Positions 10,944-23,663 of a DNA stretch of 64,000 nucleotides are shown here, piece after piece; the stretch's first letter is position 1, and the number at the start of each line of letters is the position of its first letter. The notes beneath the pieces were generated by a model. The model was not told the origin of the DNA, searched no databases, and saw only the letters and a program-made list of their open reading frames with translations. The DNA lies in assembly GCA_037893225.1 (NCBI GenBank), contig JAZGUH010000409.1:558001-622000 (forward strand). Direction: 5' to 3'. The translations under genes were made by a program, and so were the position numbers. This DNA is from Hippasteria phrygiana (lineage: Eukaryota; Echinodermata; Asteroidea; Valvatida; Goniasteridae).

Positions 10944-12286
10944 CAATGGAACAGGATTCCATCATACATCAAAGATTACCAATCTACATACAATTCCAAG
11001 AAGCTTCTCAAACACACCTGCATTATCTTTCTACTAGCTTCTCCTCATCTTATTATGTTTGATCTTGTTAAACGAGCTCATAATACCGATTATTACGATT
11101 ATTAATTATTTAAAAATCACTTCTGAAGTATAGTGACTGAGTATTTTTTTAATAACGGTTTAAGCAAAAATGCTGATGTCGGAATTTTGATTTTGTTATT
11201 TCCTAGAAACTGAGGAGAGAGACAGAAAAATGGCCGGGGAAATAAACAAAATATGCAATTGAACCTTGCAATCTACAAATTTACACCTTTGCTGGCGTAC
11301 AGGCATTAGTTTCCGATATCTGAACACCATTGCCAAGGATAACGATGAAAATAAAATATAAAAACACATTGTAATAGCGGATCTCCAAACGCACTCGCAC
11401 AAAATTAAGTACCGGTATCAGCCACCACGGTGACTCCATTGATTGCGCATACGTAGACATCTATATACGAAGTGATGTTTAGGCGAAATAAAAAAAATAC
11501 CAGTTGATCGTCCGGGTTTTTTCGAAAAGAGGAGGATGGGGGCCTTTCTATTTTTTCTCAAGATGGCCGCCAAGCATTTAAATTCAAAATGGTCACCAAA
11601 TGTTCAGTTCAAATTAACCGCCAGCTAGCTATTCTACTAGTAAAGTTGAGTCAAAATATCCATGTTAAAAAGTACCCAATTATATTTGGTGTTCTTTTCA
11701 ATTGCATTTTCACTTTAACAAACTATTCAGCCCGCATATCGCGAATGTCAGTGAACTACCGCCCTCGACCGGCTTTGTAGAAGTCTAAAATATCGGGAAA
11801 TGAAATCGTCATCGAAAGAATATGGTGGCAACATAAAGCGAAATACATGAAAAATCTAGCTTTTTTAAAGAAAAAAAAAAGAACAAAAAAAGGATGCGGC
11901 TTCAAAAAAGGATGCGGGCCGGCACGATCAACTATGGTGTTTTTTCACTTGGCCTTACACGATACTGGATGACGTCAACATACTAAGAGTAGCCAAAGAG
12001 TTGATGGCGGAAAACGGTGTAATCGAGGTATCCATGAAACGCGAACCATTGCTTGTTTGTTTGTTTACATTAGGTTGGGGTGAAATATATGTTGTTTATA
12101 GCTTCTGAAGCCTGCGGACAATTGGCATTGAATTTAATGTCTTTTCCTAAATTATATCGGGAAGTTTGGTTGCACAAATATTTCGTTAGAGGTCCACTGG
12201 TACTTTACTACGGAAGCCGGATAGTGCCACTGAAAAGGGATGGATATATTGTTTGCAAACGCGCGAAAACATTTTTTTGTACCGTT
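10944..12286. other. No gene recognised
   Basis: AT-rich, with short open frames of up to 75 codons that show no domain. Nothing else supported. Confidence 0.5.
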
Positions 12287-12370
12287 TATCTGGCGGCCGC
12301 CACATAATTATCTGGCGACCGCCACTTATTATGTGGCGGCCGCCACTTAATTATCCGACGGCCGCTACTT
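12287..12370. repeat. Four-unit array around GGCGGCCGCC palindromes
   Basis: Four imperfect units of about 21-22 bp, each with TATCTGGCGGCCGCCACTTA or a one- to three-base variant. The GC-rich palindromic core of each unit is separated by AT-rich ATTAT spacers. Two units retain exact GCGGCCGC. Confidence 0.8.
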
Positions 12371-12547
12371 GTTTGGTTACAGCTACATGGTGATGGAATT
12401 GTAATTCAGGCCACAGTCAACTCGTGAAATCAGCAATAGGAAATATGAATTCCCCAAAATGGACAACCCTATTTTCCAATTTCCTGCAAGTAGACTTTCG
12501 GACTTTTTAAGTTGCGGAAACTGTTTTCAAAAATGTCAATTATACCC

Positions 12548-12745
12548 AGCAAGATATGGGACCAAGGGGTACCCCACCCCCTCTTATCCTGGTACCCTAT
12601 ACACATTCCAGACTATTTTTTAACCCCCCCACCCCCCCCCCCCCCCCGGATATCTGAAAGGAATTCCTGAGATTCCAGGAACACAATGACCAACACAAAA
12701 GAAAGGGGTGTGTGTGTGGGGGTCCCTCTGTCCCATATCTTGCTT
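12548..12745. repeat. Inverted repeat around a C-rich tract
   Basis: AGCAAGATATGGGACC at 12548 is inverted at the right end as TGTCCCATATCTTGCT. Between them lie CCCC-rich runs (about 12625-12648) and a GTGTGTGTGGGGG stretch. It is probably a MITE of about 200 bp. Confidence 0.6.
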
Positions 12746-13635
12746 CAAATGTTTCTGAAACACGATTTATGATTTTTTTAAGTCGCGCAAACAGTTAAAA
12801 ATATTGTAAATTTTCTGCCAGCAGAAATTTGGACAACTAAAAATTATATTTTTTGTTAATAGACATAACGCCGCACCCCTACGTTAGAAATAGTTCTCGT
12901 CGTAAACCGTTCGCAGTTCCTCTAATGCCCGAAAACTGCAGCGTTACGTCTCGTCAAAGAAGTAGGCTTTTTAGTTGTCCACAGCCACAGTGGCGTAAAC
13001 CCGTTTCGTCGAGGGGTGGGGGTGACCAAACTCCCGGCCGGTTAAAGGAAAACCGGGGGGGGGGGGGGGGGATTGTTACTTGAGTCAATATGACACAAGG
13101 GGTGCTGTTTTTAACACAAAATGTACATGATAAAGGAACATACAGAGTGACCATTATACCAAATTTTCTGCTAGATCAGGCATAATAAAATTTTAATAAA
13201 ATAGAATACCAGAAAATCTTTTTAGGAAACTTTCCAATGTATTTTGATAACGTATCAAGTCTACATCTGCATGCGAGTACTAAATGTGTTTATTCCGAGT
13301 AGGCCTAAGCCTATTTTTTTGTCAATAGCTGAATTTTGAAATGCATCGAGCAGAATTTTGCGATTTTTATCTGGTCACCGTGTGAAACTGCACGCTGATG
13401 TCCTTAAACCCGACAACAGCGGTGAATTTAAAGTTGTTGTACTGTTTGTTCCCGTTTGTAATGCATTTTGAAGTTACAAGATAACCTCGAAATCGGCATT
13501 TTTGACTTCTCACAACACAATCTGGGAAGGGGGATGATCTTACATTTTAATTTTGTTTTAGCGGTTTGCGCGACTTTAAAAATATCATAAATCCTGTTTG
13601 CAGAAACATTTGAAGCAAGATATGGGACAGAGGAA
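12722..13635. repeat. Outer inverted repeat enclosing a hAT-like copy
   Basis: GTCCCATATCTTGCTTCAAA onward (with ATTTATGATTTTT and GTCGCGCAAAC) at 12730-12800 is matched in inverse orientation at about 13565-13635. The right arm of the 12548 element therefore also pairs with a third arm 0.8 kb away, giving a nested or rearranged set of three arms. Confidence 0.6.
12988..13543. mobile_element. hAT-like element, CAGTNNCGTAAATCC family, copy 2 (right end lost)
   Basis: It starts CAGTGGCGTAAACCCG and carries GGGGGTGACCAAA, a G16 run, AGGGGTGCTGTT and then the segment from GATGTCC through TTACAAGATAACCTC to TCTGGG...GATGATC. These occur in the same order in the copy at 10489-10935. Similarity stops near 13543, before the right TIR, so this copy is truncated. 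Confidence 0.6.
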
Positions 13636-13839
13636 TATTATCTAACAACGACCAAACGTACAACCAAGAATTGTAGTTGACAGATATACTCGTAAAGGAA
13701 ACATTTAGGCCTATGGCAAGTATGAAAACATTTGATTGAAGATTGAAAAAAATGAATGAACAGACTTTTTATAACCAAAACTGACTTACACTTTCAGGAA
13801 AATCGACTAACGAATATGGTAACTACGGAGGGGATTTTT

Positions 13840-14124
13840 TATGCAAATCGCCCATCACAAGGCAAAGGCCACTCGAGGTGTGGGCTACAGAGGAAAGTGT
13901 GAAAGAACCAGCCCCTCACACTGAAACAAGACAAGATGATCTGATCTCTTCACAGTATGAATAGGTTTATGGGTAACTAGTCCACTGCAAGGCATTAATA
14001 ATGCCTCTACCCATATTAGGCGTAGAAGTGCTATAGCCCAGGACGGGGCTCAAACCCACAACTTGCAGAATTACCCGCAGACCACGAATTCAATGCTCCA
14101 AACCACTAGGCCACGGCACTTCCA
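13840..14124 (-). mobile_element. tRNA-derived SINE
   Basis: Read on the minus strand, the element begins GGAAGTGCCGTGGCCTAGTGG. TGGCCTAGTGG is a canonical pol III A box, and GGGTTTGAGCCCC (plus-strand region near 14043-14055) is a B box at tRNA-like distance. An unrelated body of about 200 bp follows, as in two-part SINEs. The 3' end is uncertain. Confidence 0.75.
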
Positions 14125-17100
14125 CGAATGTGCCGTTCCCTAAAGGCCACGTTACCAAAATATTTTTACCAAAACTAATATATTTTAAGAACTTGATTGA
14201 GTTTAAAGCATTTTGTTGGCCCATTGCGTGTTATTTGTAATTAGGATCTTCAAACGTTACGGTATGTGTGTGTGTTCATTATGACGTCACGGAAACAGCG
14301 CCTTCGGGGTTCGAAAAATGCATGAACATTATAACTGGTTCATAAAGAAGGCATCTTCAGCACTAACATGAATATAAAAACACACCTTTTATGTTTCTTA
14401 CAAAAGTTGAACTTGTTTATTCCACCCTTAACGTACTTTTCCGTGAAGTCGTGTTCAGCTTACAAATCCAGAGGCTAAAATCAATGTTTGATTCTGGAGA
14501 CTCCGGGAAGAAATTATCAAGTCGCATATGCGCGTATTGGAATTATTTATGCACCCGTAAGCGCCAGAGTTCTTTTCGCCTAGACACAATTATTAGAATT
14601 AATAAGCGGACTTAGCATAGGTCAATTTTTATTGACGCTCGCCCTCTATGCATTTCCTATTCTTCCGAGTCATATGAGTTGATTAGTTAGGACAGGTTAA
14701 ATGGCTACGGGGATCTCAGGGCCTAGTTTTCATTCCCGCGAGTGTCCACTTTGTCTCTAGGCGTAATATGATTGGGCGGCATAAAACTACATTGTACATG
14801 CGAGGGCTAGGAATATAATAAAACATAAAGAACATAGTTCTTAAAGAGTTTTGGAGTCACAAAAGTAAAGAGCTTGTATTTGTTGTTGCCACTACTGGAA
14901 ATCTATATCCGTGTTGACGATTGTTTGCAATTGTATTAATTAATTCCAACAGTCTCACCACTGCAAACACTGTGCTGATATTAAAATTGCCACCCTATAT
15001 TAAACCATTCATCCACGTGCGTTCATTTGACACCGCAGTTGTTGCAGTGCAGTAGTTTTGAAACAATCCGATTTTAGCTATAGCTTGCCTTTGGAACACG
15101 TTGTCTGAGGATTCTTTTGGCAGATGGCGAATGCATTATCAACTATAGGTTTGTTGTTTGTTTATCACAAACATGAGGTGATCGGGCGAGACATTATTCA
15201 GTTGTACGTTGTTTAATTCAGTTATGAATATAAATATATGTTTGTGATAAAGAAGAAATGTTCAAGTTCAGCAATTGTTTTGAAGTCGGATACGCAAGAA
15301 GACAAAATATATCTCGCTGAAAATCAAAATTGTGCATATGTTATGCATACACATTTACATATAACTTCCGCTTTGATGACGTCACGGAAGTTTGATGCCC
15401 AACACTGGAAAATCTAGTTGTTCCATTTGTGCAAAATGACATTTCTATATGTGTTGAATGACGGCGTTAAATATAGCGCAAAAATTACCACATTTTCCTT
15501 ACAATCACTTTTGGATTGATGACGTCATCATTAGTGAAACTTTACAAAATAGATGGTCTTGTTTAACACGTGTCTATCGTCCACATCAGGGTTGATATTC
15601 ATGTGAAGTTTCAAGTTGATACATAGTACCATTTGGAAGAAAAGCTGCGGAGAAATATTGTCATAGGAAAAAAGCAGGAAAACTTAGAACCCGTACAATA
15701 ACAATATGTGATCGGGGATCAGCCCGATCACCTAATTACATGAAACTTCCGTGAACATAGCAATTGGCAGTAATGTAAGTATTGTATTCTGGGCTTTTTG
15801 TATTTAAAAGTATAGGCCTAGAATATTATACTTTTCTAACACTATTTGGAAAATCTATCGGTTTGATCGAAAAGTCTTTTTCTAACTTTTGTCTTCTTAT
15901 TAAAATGTAGAAGATCAATATCTATAAAAAAATCCCAAAGAAAACAAAGCAACGCACATCAGAAGGCCAATAAATGTAGTGGAGGATATATGGGCGCTTT
16001 ATCTACGTATAATTATTATTCAGGAAATTTAAGCCTGGAAACACAAGCTAACAATCTGAAGAAAAAAAGCATGCACTGACACGAAAAGTCCTTTTTAAAA
16101 CAAAGAGAGGTGGATTCCGAAAAAAAATTTGTATAGGCTAACATGGAATGCACACATTATGCACAGAAGGCTACATATAAAACATGCGAAATGTAAAATT
16201 GGAGTTAAATGTCAGAAACAATTCAACCAGCAGAACTGCATCTTCGTTCAGCGGTACGAGTACTTAACGATGGAACAAGGTATTTAATAGCTTCACGATC
16301 AGCAAAGTACAGGGTCATGCATGGAAAGTAGGCATGATTAGCATCGTGGAGACATACATGTACTTTGTTGCAGCCGATCTCATTAAACAGTGTCGTCAAA
16401 AATAAGCATAATATAACCTCTAAAATATCCATTGTTAAAAAACGGTCACGCGACTAATCCTGTGGGTGTACACAATAAACAGAATGTTATTACTTAGTTT
16501 AAAGGTCAATGCATTGGACAGTAGGGGCGGCCCAAAAAACATCAACCTCGAGTGAATAGTCCTTATGAAAGACAGAAAAGGAGCGACCAACATTCTTCAA
16601 ATAACAATTTCATCAAAGTGAAATATTGAAATTACTGCGTCACCTGTGTGGCTGTGTTGGCAATAACTGAATAAACAAACCTCAAATGACAAGACAATCG
16701 GAGCAAGTCTAACAAAACCCTGACAGAACGACGAATCGACTGTAAATCGACACATCTATAGCCTTTTGACTCAAGATCCAACATGGTATTTCCCTGTCGA
16801 TTGTGTTTCCTCCTTTTTCAGAGTCAAGTCAGTCCTTGTACTTACCTCGACCTCAAGTGGCAAAATTCCCGTACACTTTTAGCAGTCTGTCCTAAAAAAA
16901 AAGTCCTATCAAGCATCGAAGATTCCACTCTCGTATTATCTTTAAAAAATGATGCTGGTCGCTCATAATTGGCCCAGTTTGCTCAAGAGCTTGGTCAAAG
17001 CAAGCAGTCCACCGGTGAAACCGACACTGATGCAACAACACTTAGCCTATAGCGTGTGACTGCTGATGACTCCCTGATATCGACATGTATGATCATTTCA

Positions 17101-17759
17101 AGCAGGTTCGTGAGGTGAAAGCGTGCTGTGGTCTTTTAGAGTACTCAAGATAAATCAGTACTTATTTAATTCCCAGATATGAATTGTCAATGTGGCCCAC
17201 GACTGATTTATTCGGCCTTACAATTTCTATGCACACAATCTTACCAGTACTTCTGTGGATGTCCCCAAACATGTGCCACTTCTACTTTCGGTCCGTTCGT
17301 CTTTGTCTTTTGAACATTCTTTTTCAAGATTGTATTGTCACAGAAGGATACAGATTAGCATACTGATAGAAAAGTATACTCAGCATAAATCAGTAATAAA
17401 TATTTAAATCTCGGAGAATCTCACTTTTAAAAGAATAAACTGTCACACACGTGGGGAAGTGAGGTTGGGCGGGGATAGGGAAAGGCTGTATCCTTATTAT
17501 TGACACGCGTGCTGCAAGTCATCATACGATACCCAATCTGCAACAGTTTAGACCAATGGCGCCCTCTTGCGTCAAGTAGTTTGCAACAACTTGCAAGGGC
17601 CATGGTGATTTATTAGCGTGTTTGTTAACGATGCAATCTTTTAGTCTCGCCGGCTCATTCCGTTTTTACCCATAGTTCTGTTTACAAAAATCTAAAGGTT
17701 AACCAGCGAAAATTTTAGTTCCGTACACGTACTAGATTATTTAATGATAATGAGCACAC
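14125..17759. other. No gene recognised
   Basis: About 3.6 kb without supported genes. Several GATGACGTCA sites occur (about 14280, 15375, 15520). GTGATCGGGGATCAGCCCGA at 15708 forms a small hairpin with the adjacent TCACC. One TAGGCCTA at 15813. Confidence 0.45.
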
Positions 17760-18379
17760 TTAAAGGTAGTGTACACGATTGGTAATTCTCAAATTTTTGT
17801 TTTACTGAATTATTACGAAATACCTAACTAGATTGTAAGTTAATAGTAGTCTCAATCATCCTGTGAAATTATGGCACCAGGTGTGCTGTCGTTGTCAAGA
17901 AAAGTGGACATTTATATCGTATTTATAACTGCCCTGTAGCCTTCAGTCAAGGCGCGCTTGGCTACCCGGACGAGTGGCGCGCTGGACATGCTGGCATAGA
18001 CAACTTCGCAAATATAATACCGCCTGGTTGAGACGTACGTCACAATGGTTAAAAGGGATTGTGGGAAGGAATGAGACTGCTATTTCCTTCCCACAATGCC
18101 TTTTTACCATTGTGACGTCTCAACCAGGCGGTATTTGCGAAGTTGTCTATTCAGGGCGCGTCACGTGTCCAGGTGGTAGCCACGCGCACCTTGACTAAAG
18201 GCTATCATCCGCCCGACGGTTGAAAACGAGCGCCGTTTTTCTCTCGGTTTTTTTGCCATCCAACAACGCAAAACTTTGAACAGGTGAGTGGAACGATATT
18301 TCCTATAACATACTAACCCCCAAATCCGCCCATTTTTTTGAAGATTGCAACAATGACCAATCATGTACACGGCCTTTAA
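17760..18379. mobile_element. TTAA-flanked MITE, copy 1, with nested insertion
   Basis: TTAA lies at both ends (17760-17763, 18376-18379). The inverted ends read AGGTAGTGTACACGATTGGT and ACCAATCATGTACACGGCCT. Inside is a palindromic core built from TAGCCTTTAGTCAAGGCGCG, interrupted at 17997-18149 by another element. TTAA targeting is typical of piggyBac-type transposons, but the TIR start is not the usual piggyBac CCC, so the superfamily is only suggested. No transposase frame. Confidence 0.8.
17997..18149. mobile_element. Foldback MITE nested in the TTAA element
   Basis: The arms GACAACTTCGCAAATA and TATTTGCGAAGTTGTC are perfect inverted copies. The stem continues through CCGCCTGGTTGAGACG with further pairing of TTGTGGGAAGGAA and TTCCTTCCCACAA. 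TA lies outside both ends. It interrupts the palindromic core shared with the copies at 24230 and 42089, so it is younger than its host element. Confidence 0.8.
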
Positions 18380-18645
18380 ATGATTATCACTTTTGCAAGA
18401 AATGGAACGTTGCTTTTGAGTTAATCACCAAAGTTTCAACTGAAGTTAAGCACACTTGCAAAAGCAAAGAGAAAAAATGCACCACATTTCCGTTGCTACA
18501 CAAAATTTACGTGATGTTTGGGAATACTGAGCCAGTTAACAAAATGCTTTTGCGAGTAAGGCAATGGAGCAATCATGGGACATAGAAGCAACTTGACGCC
18601 TGCACAACCCGATGACAATTTCCACGTCGTTTGAACGGGTATCAG

Positions 18646-18771
18646 ATCAAGAATCGAGAGATTAAAGAAGCTGTCATCGGGATCCAAGAGGAGTCGGAGA
18701 AACTCCGTCTGGAGTAATTCAGCGGGGCGATCATACCGTCATTATACCCGCCTTGCGGCGCGGATCACCCA
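18646..18771 (+). pseudogene. Possible decayed Penelope-like element C-terminus
   Basis: One frame reads IKNREIKEAVIGIQEESEKL, then RLE, a stop (18715), and further on IIPSLY. The order IKEA-x-I ... L-x-x-E ... P-x-LY resembles the tail of the GIY-YIG nuclease of Penelope-like retroelements. The in-frame stop and lack of any upstream reverse-transcriptase sequence mean it is at best a dead 3' fragment. Judged from the general pattern only. Confidence 0.3.
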
Positions 18772-18779
18772 GCCGGCGC

Positions 18780-20273
18780 TGACCTCACGACCGCCTCGTG
18801 ATTAGCGGTCCACATTGTAACGAAACCTTCCTCCGCCGCAACCCCCAATTTCATCTCCGCGTAGCTATAGCTAGCATTTAATAGCACCCTCCAAAGTTAG
18901 CAATTGCCAAATTGATGATCATCCACGGGGCAGAGATGTGAAAATCTCATTTTGCGGGATTTAGTGTTCTGATATGACGGGCTTTGTTTGGATTAGGGCG
19001 AGCTCTCTCGCGGACTTTCTTTCTATAAGTATCGCATAACTGCAGCGAGCGTGCTGATGACATGTCGGTAACACCTCGCATTTAACGAGATGGAAATGGG
19101 GTCAGGTAAACACAACATGTCCACATACTCGCCTGGGACATGATGCACTTGTTTTTACAACATGTGCGCCACTGATTTCGGAATTTCACTTTGATTGGCC
19201 AATCCAGTTTTATGTCTCTTAAGCTCTCTGGGAACGCCATGGCAGGAAAATTGCAAACTTTAAGGCCGGAAAATTGATTGGGCAGCTTGGAATGATCATT
19301 GAAATGCAAAAAGTTCAATTTGAACCGTACAGCCTATTCTATACCGCGGCCATTGGACAAGCGCTGTTGTTTTATTGGTAGTATACTGAAATGACACTGC
19401 AAACAAAGTTCCCATCCCCAGTTTAAAACACGAAAGAAAAGCATGCCGGTTAATACATCATGCAAATGCGAAAGTGAAGCCAAGTTCATGACGTCACCAT
19501 CTGCTGCTTCGTTGTGACCTAACCGTAACAAATTCACTTAACTCTCAAATTCGCGTGGAGTATATAAAAAAGCGAGCTTACGACAGAACACTGTTCAACT
19601 GCATTATTTATGGGTGCAAAAATAAGTAGCCAATATGGTTATTGTATATTATGGAGAATATAGCCATTATAAGGTCTACGAAAACACAACGCAATTGGTG
19701 TAATTAAACTTCCCCTAAACCTTATTCGCTACAAAACCAAAACGTGGTTGTCAACGAAAACCTATGTTGTTGGCTTTATTAAACTCATGACGAATATTAA
19801 AACCGAGCCGAACGGCACCGAACCAAACCGAACCGAACCGAACCGAAAAGCAATAAACTCAAAATCTAGCCTTTACCGACTGGTAAACATCAATCCCTTG
19901 ATGCAAATGACAGTAATTGGTGTGAACCAGTGAAGGTCACCTTAGCAGCATCTTGCAAGGGCTTTGACTGAAGCACTCTCACAAATTCTGATAAAATTGT
20001 TCGTCTTGTTTAATCATGCAGAAAGGAATATAATTTCCTTCCTAATACAGAAGGCCGCTCTTGTACTTAAAGCTTGAGTGCACACAAATGGCGTTTCAGT
20101 CAAGGTGAAATCAAAGGATGCATGCACGAGGTAAACACCGAATTATTCCCACCGTGGATTTCCGCCTTGGCAATAAGGCCAGGGCACACCATGCAGATGT
20201 TTTCTATGCAAGGTTGGATCAACAAAGCGGTTTCTAAACAACGTACAATGGATAAGTGTATAGCGTTCATTCA
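18780..20273. other. No gene recognised; CCGAA microsatellite
   Basis: No supported gene. A short (CCGAA)n tract with interruptions lies at about 19800-19846. Confidence 0.5.
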
Positions 20274-20490
20274 TTAAAACCCTAACTCCCTAGTGCCTTT
20301 TACTAAGTACTGGACCAAGTCTGCCAAAATCCATCACTGACCCTGCTTCACATAATGCTTTAGGACCAAATCCGCTGAAATCCACCACAAGACCACCACT
20401 ACTATAGGACTTGGTACTAATGGCTTGCCTACCAAATTCCCCAAAATGTGGAAATGGATTTTGATGGATTTGGGGAGGTTAGGGTTTTAA
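20274..20490. mobile_element. Small MITE with CCCTAA-containing ends
   Basis: TTAAAACCCTAACTCC at the left and GGAGGTTAGGGTTTTAA at the right are inverted copies, and the ATCCATCA/TGATGGAT motifs inside also pair. The element starts and ends with TTAA, which may be its target site. Confidence 0.6.
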
Positions 20491-20837
20491 TCTATCACGG
20501 GCCTGAAGTGAAGTTTGTAACAGTGAAAGTTGCCTTCAGTCAGACATGGCAACCTGCATCATTAATCTCGGAGTTTTCTAGAAAATACTGGGTACAAACT
20601 GAGTGATATATCAAAATGAAGAGCCGTGTGTGTCCTTCTTAATGTTAGTAAAAAAACCTCACAATAAAAAAAATGACTTATTTCGTACTTTGTATAGGAT
20701 CCGTCACATATGCCATAGCAAAAGTACTACTGTATTGTACACATAGTGGATTATAATTGTAACAGAAAACCTTCATTTGCACGTCAAAATAAAACGCAAA
20801 GCTATAGGGTGAGGCAGGAGCTCGATCAAGCAGAGTA

Positions 20838-20892
20838 TAGCGGCGGGGAGGGGGGAGGGGGAGGGGGGGGGAGGGGGGTGGGGGGGGGGGGG
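20838..20892 (+). repeat. G-rich tract (potential G-quadruplex)
   Basis: About 55 bases of GGGGA/GGGGT repeats ending in a run of twelve G. The tract satisfies the usual G3+N1-7 quadruplex pattern many times over. It is not inside a recognisable MITE. Confidence 0.75.
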
Positions 20893-22148
20893 ATGGCGTG
20901 GAGCGTACAAGTCCCACAACTTCACTATTACTTTTTATGTGAACGTCTAGCAAAGGATTCTTCAGTTTTTCTTTACTCTATGGCAATGTGAATGGTAGGC
21001 TGATAAGAAGTAGGACTCAAATTTGTCATTATTATTTTCGTATTAAATTCGCAATATTTAAAAAGAATTTGTATACCGAAATGCCTCTTTTTCTTTCACA
21101 AAAAAACATAAATATAATTTCATAAAATATGACGTCACAGCTCCTATATGCGATGTATCCGAAAGTACCGTATTCTCGCCAAATCTCCTTGCATGTTCTA
21201 ATAATACAGCTCCATATATGACTGAACTGAAATCCCTCGACTTGCAACCCACCATCCACTAATTTTTGTCCTAAAGTAATATATAGTAGTTGCAACTTTT
21301 TGTATTTAGAATAATGCTCTTCAAGGAATCTTAAATCCACTGGCTCAGCTCTGGACCTATTTCTGGGGACCTAAATATTATTTTAGCAAAGTGACCAATT
21401 TGTGTGTTAAAAAGTGATTGAAATCTTATGAATCATAAGGATTTCGTTGAGTTTTTGGAAACTGGACGGGTCCCTGACCCGGTACCCCCAAGACTGCTGA
21501 AATCTAATTCCTCCTGTCACTACTTTGCAGCAGCGTAGCCAGATTCTTCGGGGTATGGGCATGGGGGCATGGCTATTTTTATGGGGGAAAGACTAAAACC
21601 TTTCGGGCACAAATTTGAAACTTTTCTAGCAACAAAGTGTCCCCGGTTTGTTTTTGACCAGCTAAAGATTTTAAAATCGGGAAGGGAAGGGATGAGGTGG
21701 GGTGAGGGGGATAGATTCCAGTCTTCATGGGCGGTGTTATCAATAGCATTTACACGTACGCCAAATTGAACGCAGATCAACGAAAGATTGATGACGGGGT
21801 GTCGGTCGTGCATTTTCTATTTAAAAAAACCCCGTATTTTATAGGTGGCAGCTTTGCCGTTTCGCCCCCTCTAGCAAGGCCCTTGCTCCTTTGTTGTGAG
21901 AATGCGAATTTTGAATGGGAATGCAAGTTTTGAACAAGAAAAACTGGATTTCGGGTCGTAGCACCCTGCACTCGAACAAGTTTTCAATGACTCCGCTGTT
22001 CATGTTTTTGGCCATACATTTTCAGCTGCATAAAGGTTCATTCTAAACAAGGATTTTCCGCACGGTTAGACACCAATACATTATTAGAGTATTATGGAAA
22101 TTTTTAATCAGAATCATACGTGTTACCTGCCATGTACATAATAATTAT

Positions 22149-22489
22149 CAGGGGCGGATCCAGGATTTTTTGCAGAGAGGGCTTTTTGAAATTTGCCTAG
22201 AAAGGTGACTCCCAGAATGATTCGTCTACGAAAACAAATTTACAAGCGGGGCGGGGGGGGGGGGGGGGGGGGGGGGAGCTGACACACTTTCGCACCGTTG
22301 GTGGCGCCATTTAACCTCTTTGTTTTGTTCTTACCCATATGCAAAATAAGACCTGTATGGTTTCCGCTTTTGTGGTTTGCAAATTTAGGCGTAGACCCCT
22401 ACAAGCAAAAAAAAAACAATTGTAAACGAGCGGGTGAGGGGGGGGGGGGGGGGGGGGTCGACCCCCCCCCCCCCCCGGATCCGCGCCTG
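22149..22489. mobile_element. hAT-like MITE, CAGGGGCGGATCCA family, copy 2
   Basis: The ends are CAGGGGCGGATCCA and GGATCCGCGCCTG. It shares TTTACAAGCGGGG, a long G run, the ACCGTTGGTGGCGCCATTTA block and a second G run facing a C16 run next to the right end. It is longer than the copy at 10157 because it keeps the GCGTAGACCCCTACAAGCAA region. Confidence 0.8.
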
Positions 22490-23101
22490 ATTATTCTTGC
22501 TTATGCCTACACAGCATTATAAATCCACCAACACACAATCAGGCAGGATATTAGTATTTTAATTAATGCAATTATCACTTCTTCTCACAGGCGACCGGGC
22601 ATATGTACAGGGCTTAAGCGGAATAGACAAGACGTCTGCCCCGGTCGGCATTTGAGAGAAATCTGTCCGTTTATTAACCTCATCAATCACAACTTCGTCT
22701 CCAATCCACCTCGTCTAAACGCCAGAGCGTATATTTAATCAGATCAGAAAGGGACGGCACAATGCTTTCATACTCAAGACACGTCTGGGAAAATGCATTG
22801 ACCAATAACAATTACATGCACATGAAATCTTGGACCGCCAATTAGAGTGGAGAGGCGGCAAAATGAACATGACAAATACACTAATTTCTGCTGAAGGAGT
22901 TACCGGACGACCCTTGAACCACTTCTTTTTTCTTTCTTTTCTTTTTTGAAAAGTGGGTCTAGTTTGTTATTTACAACATATAAACCATGATGCATAGGCC
23001 TAATCTACTCTACTTACAACCTGCTGGTCTAGACCAATTTAATCAGTCAATGTGCAGTCTATTTTAAAATAAGGCTCAATCATATTTGCTTGACCCACTT
23101 C

Positions 23102-23663
23102 TTAAAGGTAGTATACATCATTTGCAAACATAAAAAACCAAAACTACTGAATTATTACGAAATACCGTACTAGACTGTAAGTAAATAGCAGTCTCAAGCA
23201 CCCTGTGAAATCATGGCAACTAGGCTCTATTTAATAAAAGTTAGAAATATTCCCGAGTATCTTGAACTAAGGAAAATAATTGTTCCTAAGTCCAGGATTT
23301 AGGAACAATTATTCTTCCTAAGTCCAAGATGGGAATATTCCTAATTGTGTGCTGTAGAAATATATATCGTTTTCCAACGTTTTCTAACGATTGTCGGCCG
23401 ACAATCGTTGGAAATAGTAGTCTAGTTCCCCGACCTGATAATTCCCTATAAATGGAGCGTTTTGTCTGATGTATGGGAATCAGGGAACCAGACTACTTGA
23501 ACAAAATGTGTTTCTCTCTGTTTTCCCAGCATCTATGCACAAACAACTTTAAACAGGTCAGTGTTACAGTATTTGCTAGCACAATATAAAATACTAACCC
23601 CCAATCCATTTATTTCTGAAAATTACAGCAAAAGCAAATCGTGTAGGCCTATACTACCTTTAA
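23102..23663. mobile_element. TTAA-flanked MITE, copy 2, with two nested foldbacks
   Basis: TTAA lies at both ends. The inverted ends are AGGTAGTATACATCATTTG and CAAATCGTGTAGGCCTATAC plus TACCT. Shared landmarks include ACTGAATTATTACGAAATAC, CACCCTGTGAAATCATGGCA and TACTAACCCCCAATCC. Two extra palindromes (about 23242-23345 with AATAATTGTTCCTAAG, and about 23418-23500 with GTCTAGTTCCC) replace the usual core. Confidence 0.75.

Larger units (their letters stand above)
20491..23101. other. No gene recognised; contains repeats listed separately
   Basis: No supported exon. An isolated hAT-like left end, CAGCAGCGTAGCCAG, is at 21528 without a visible partner. One TAGGCCTA at 22995. Confidence 0.45.

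Noticed and set aside
20274..20490. Internal telomere repeat
   Set aside because: CCCTAA occurs only once in each inverted end; it is part of a MITE terminus, not a tandem array.
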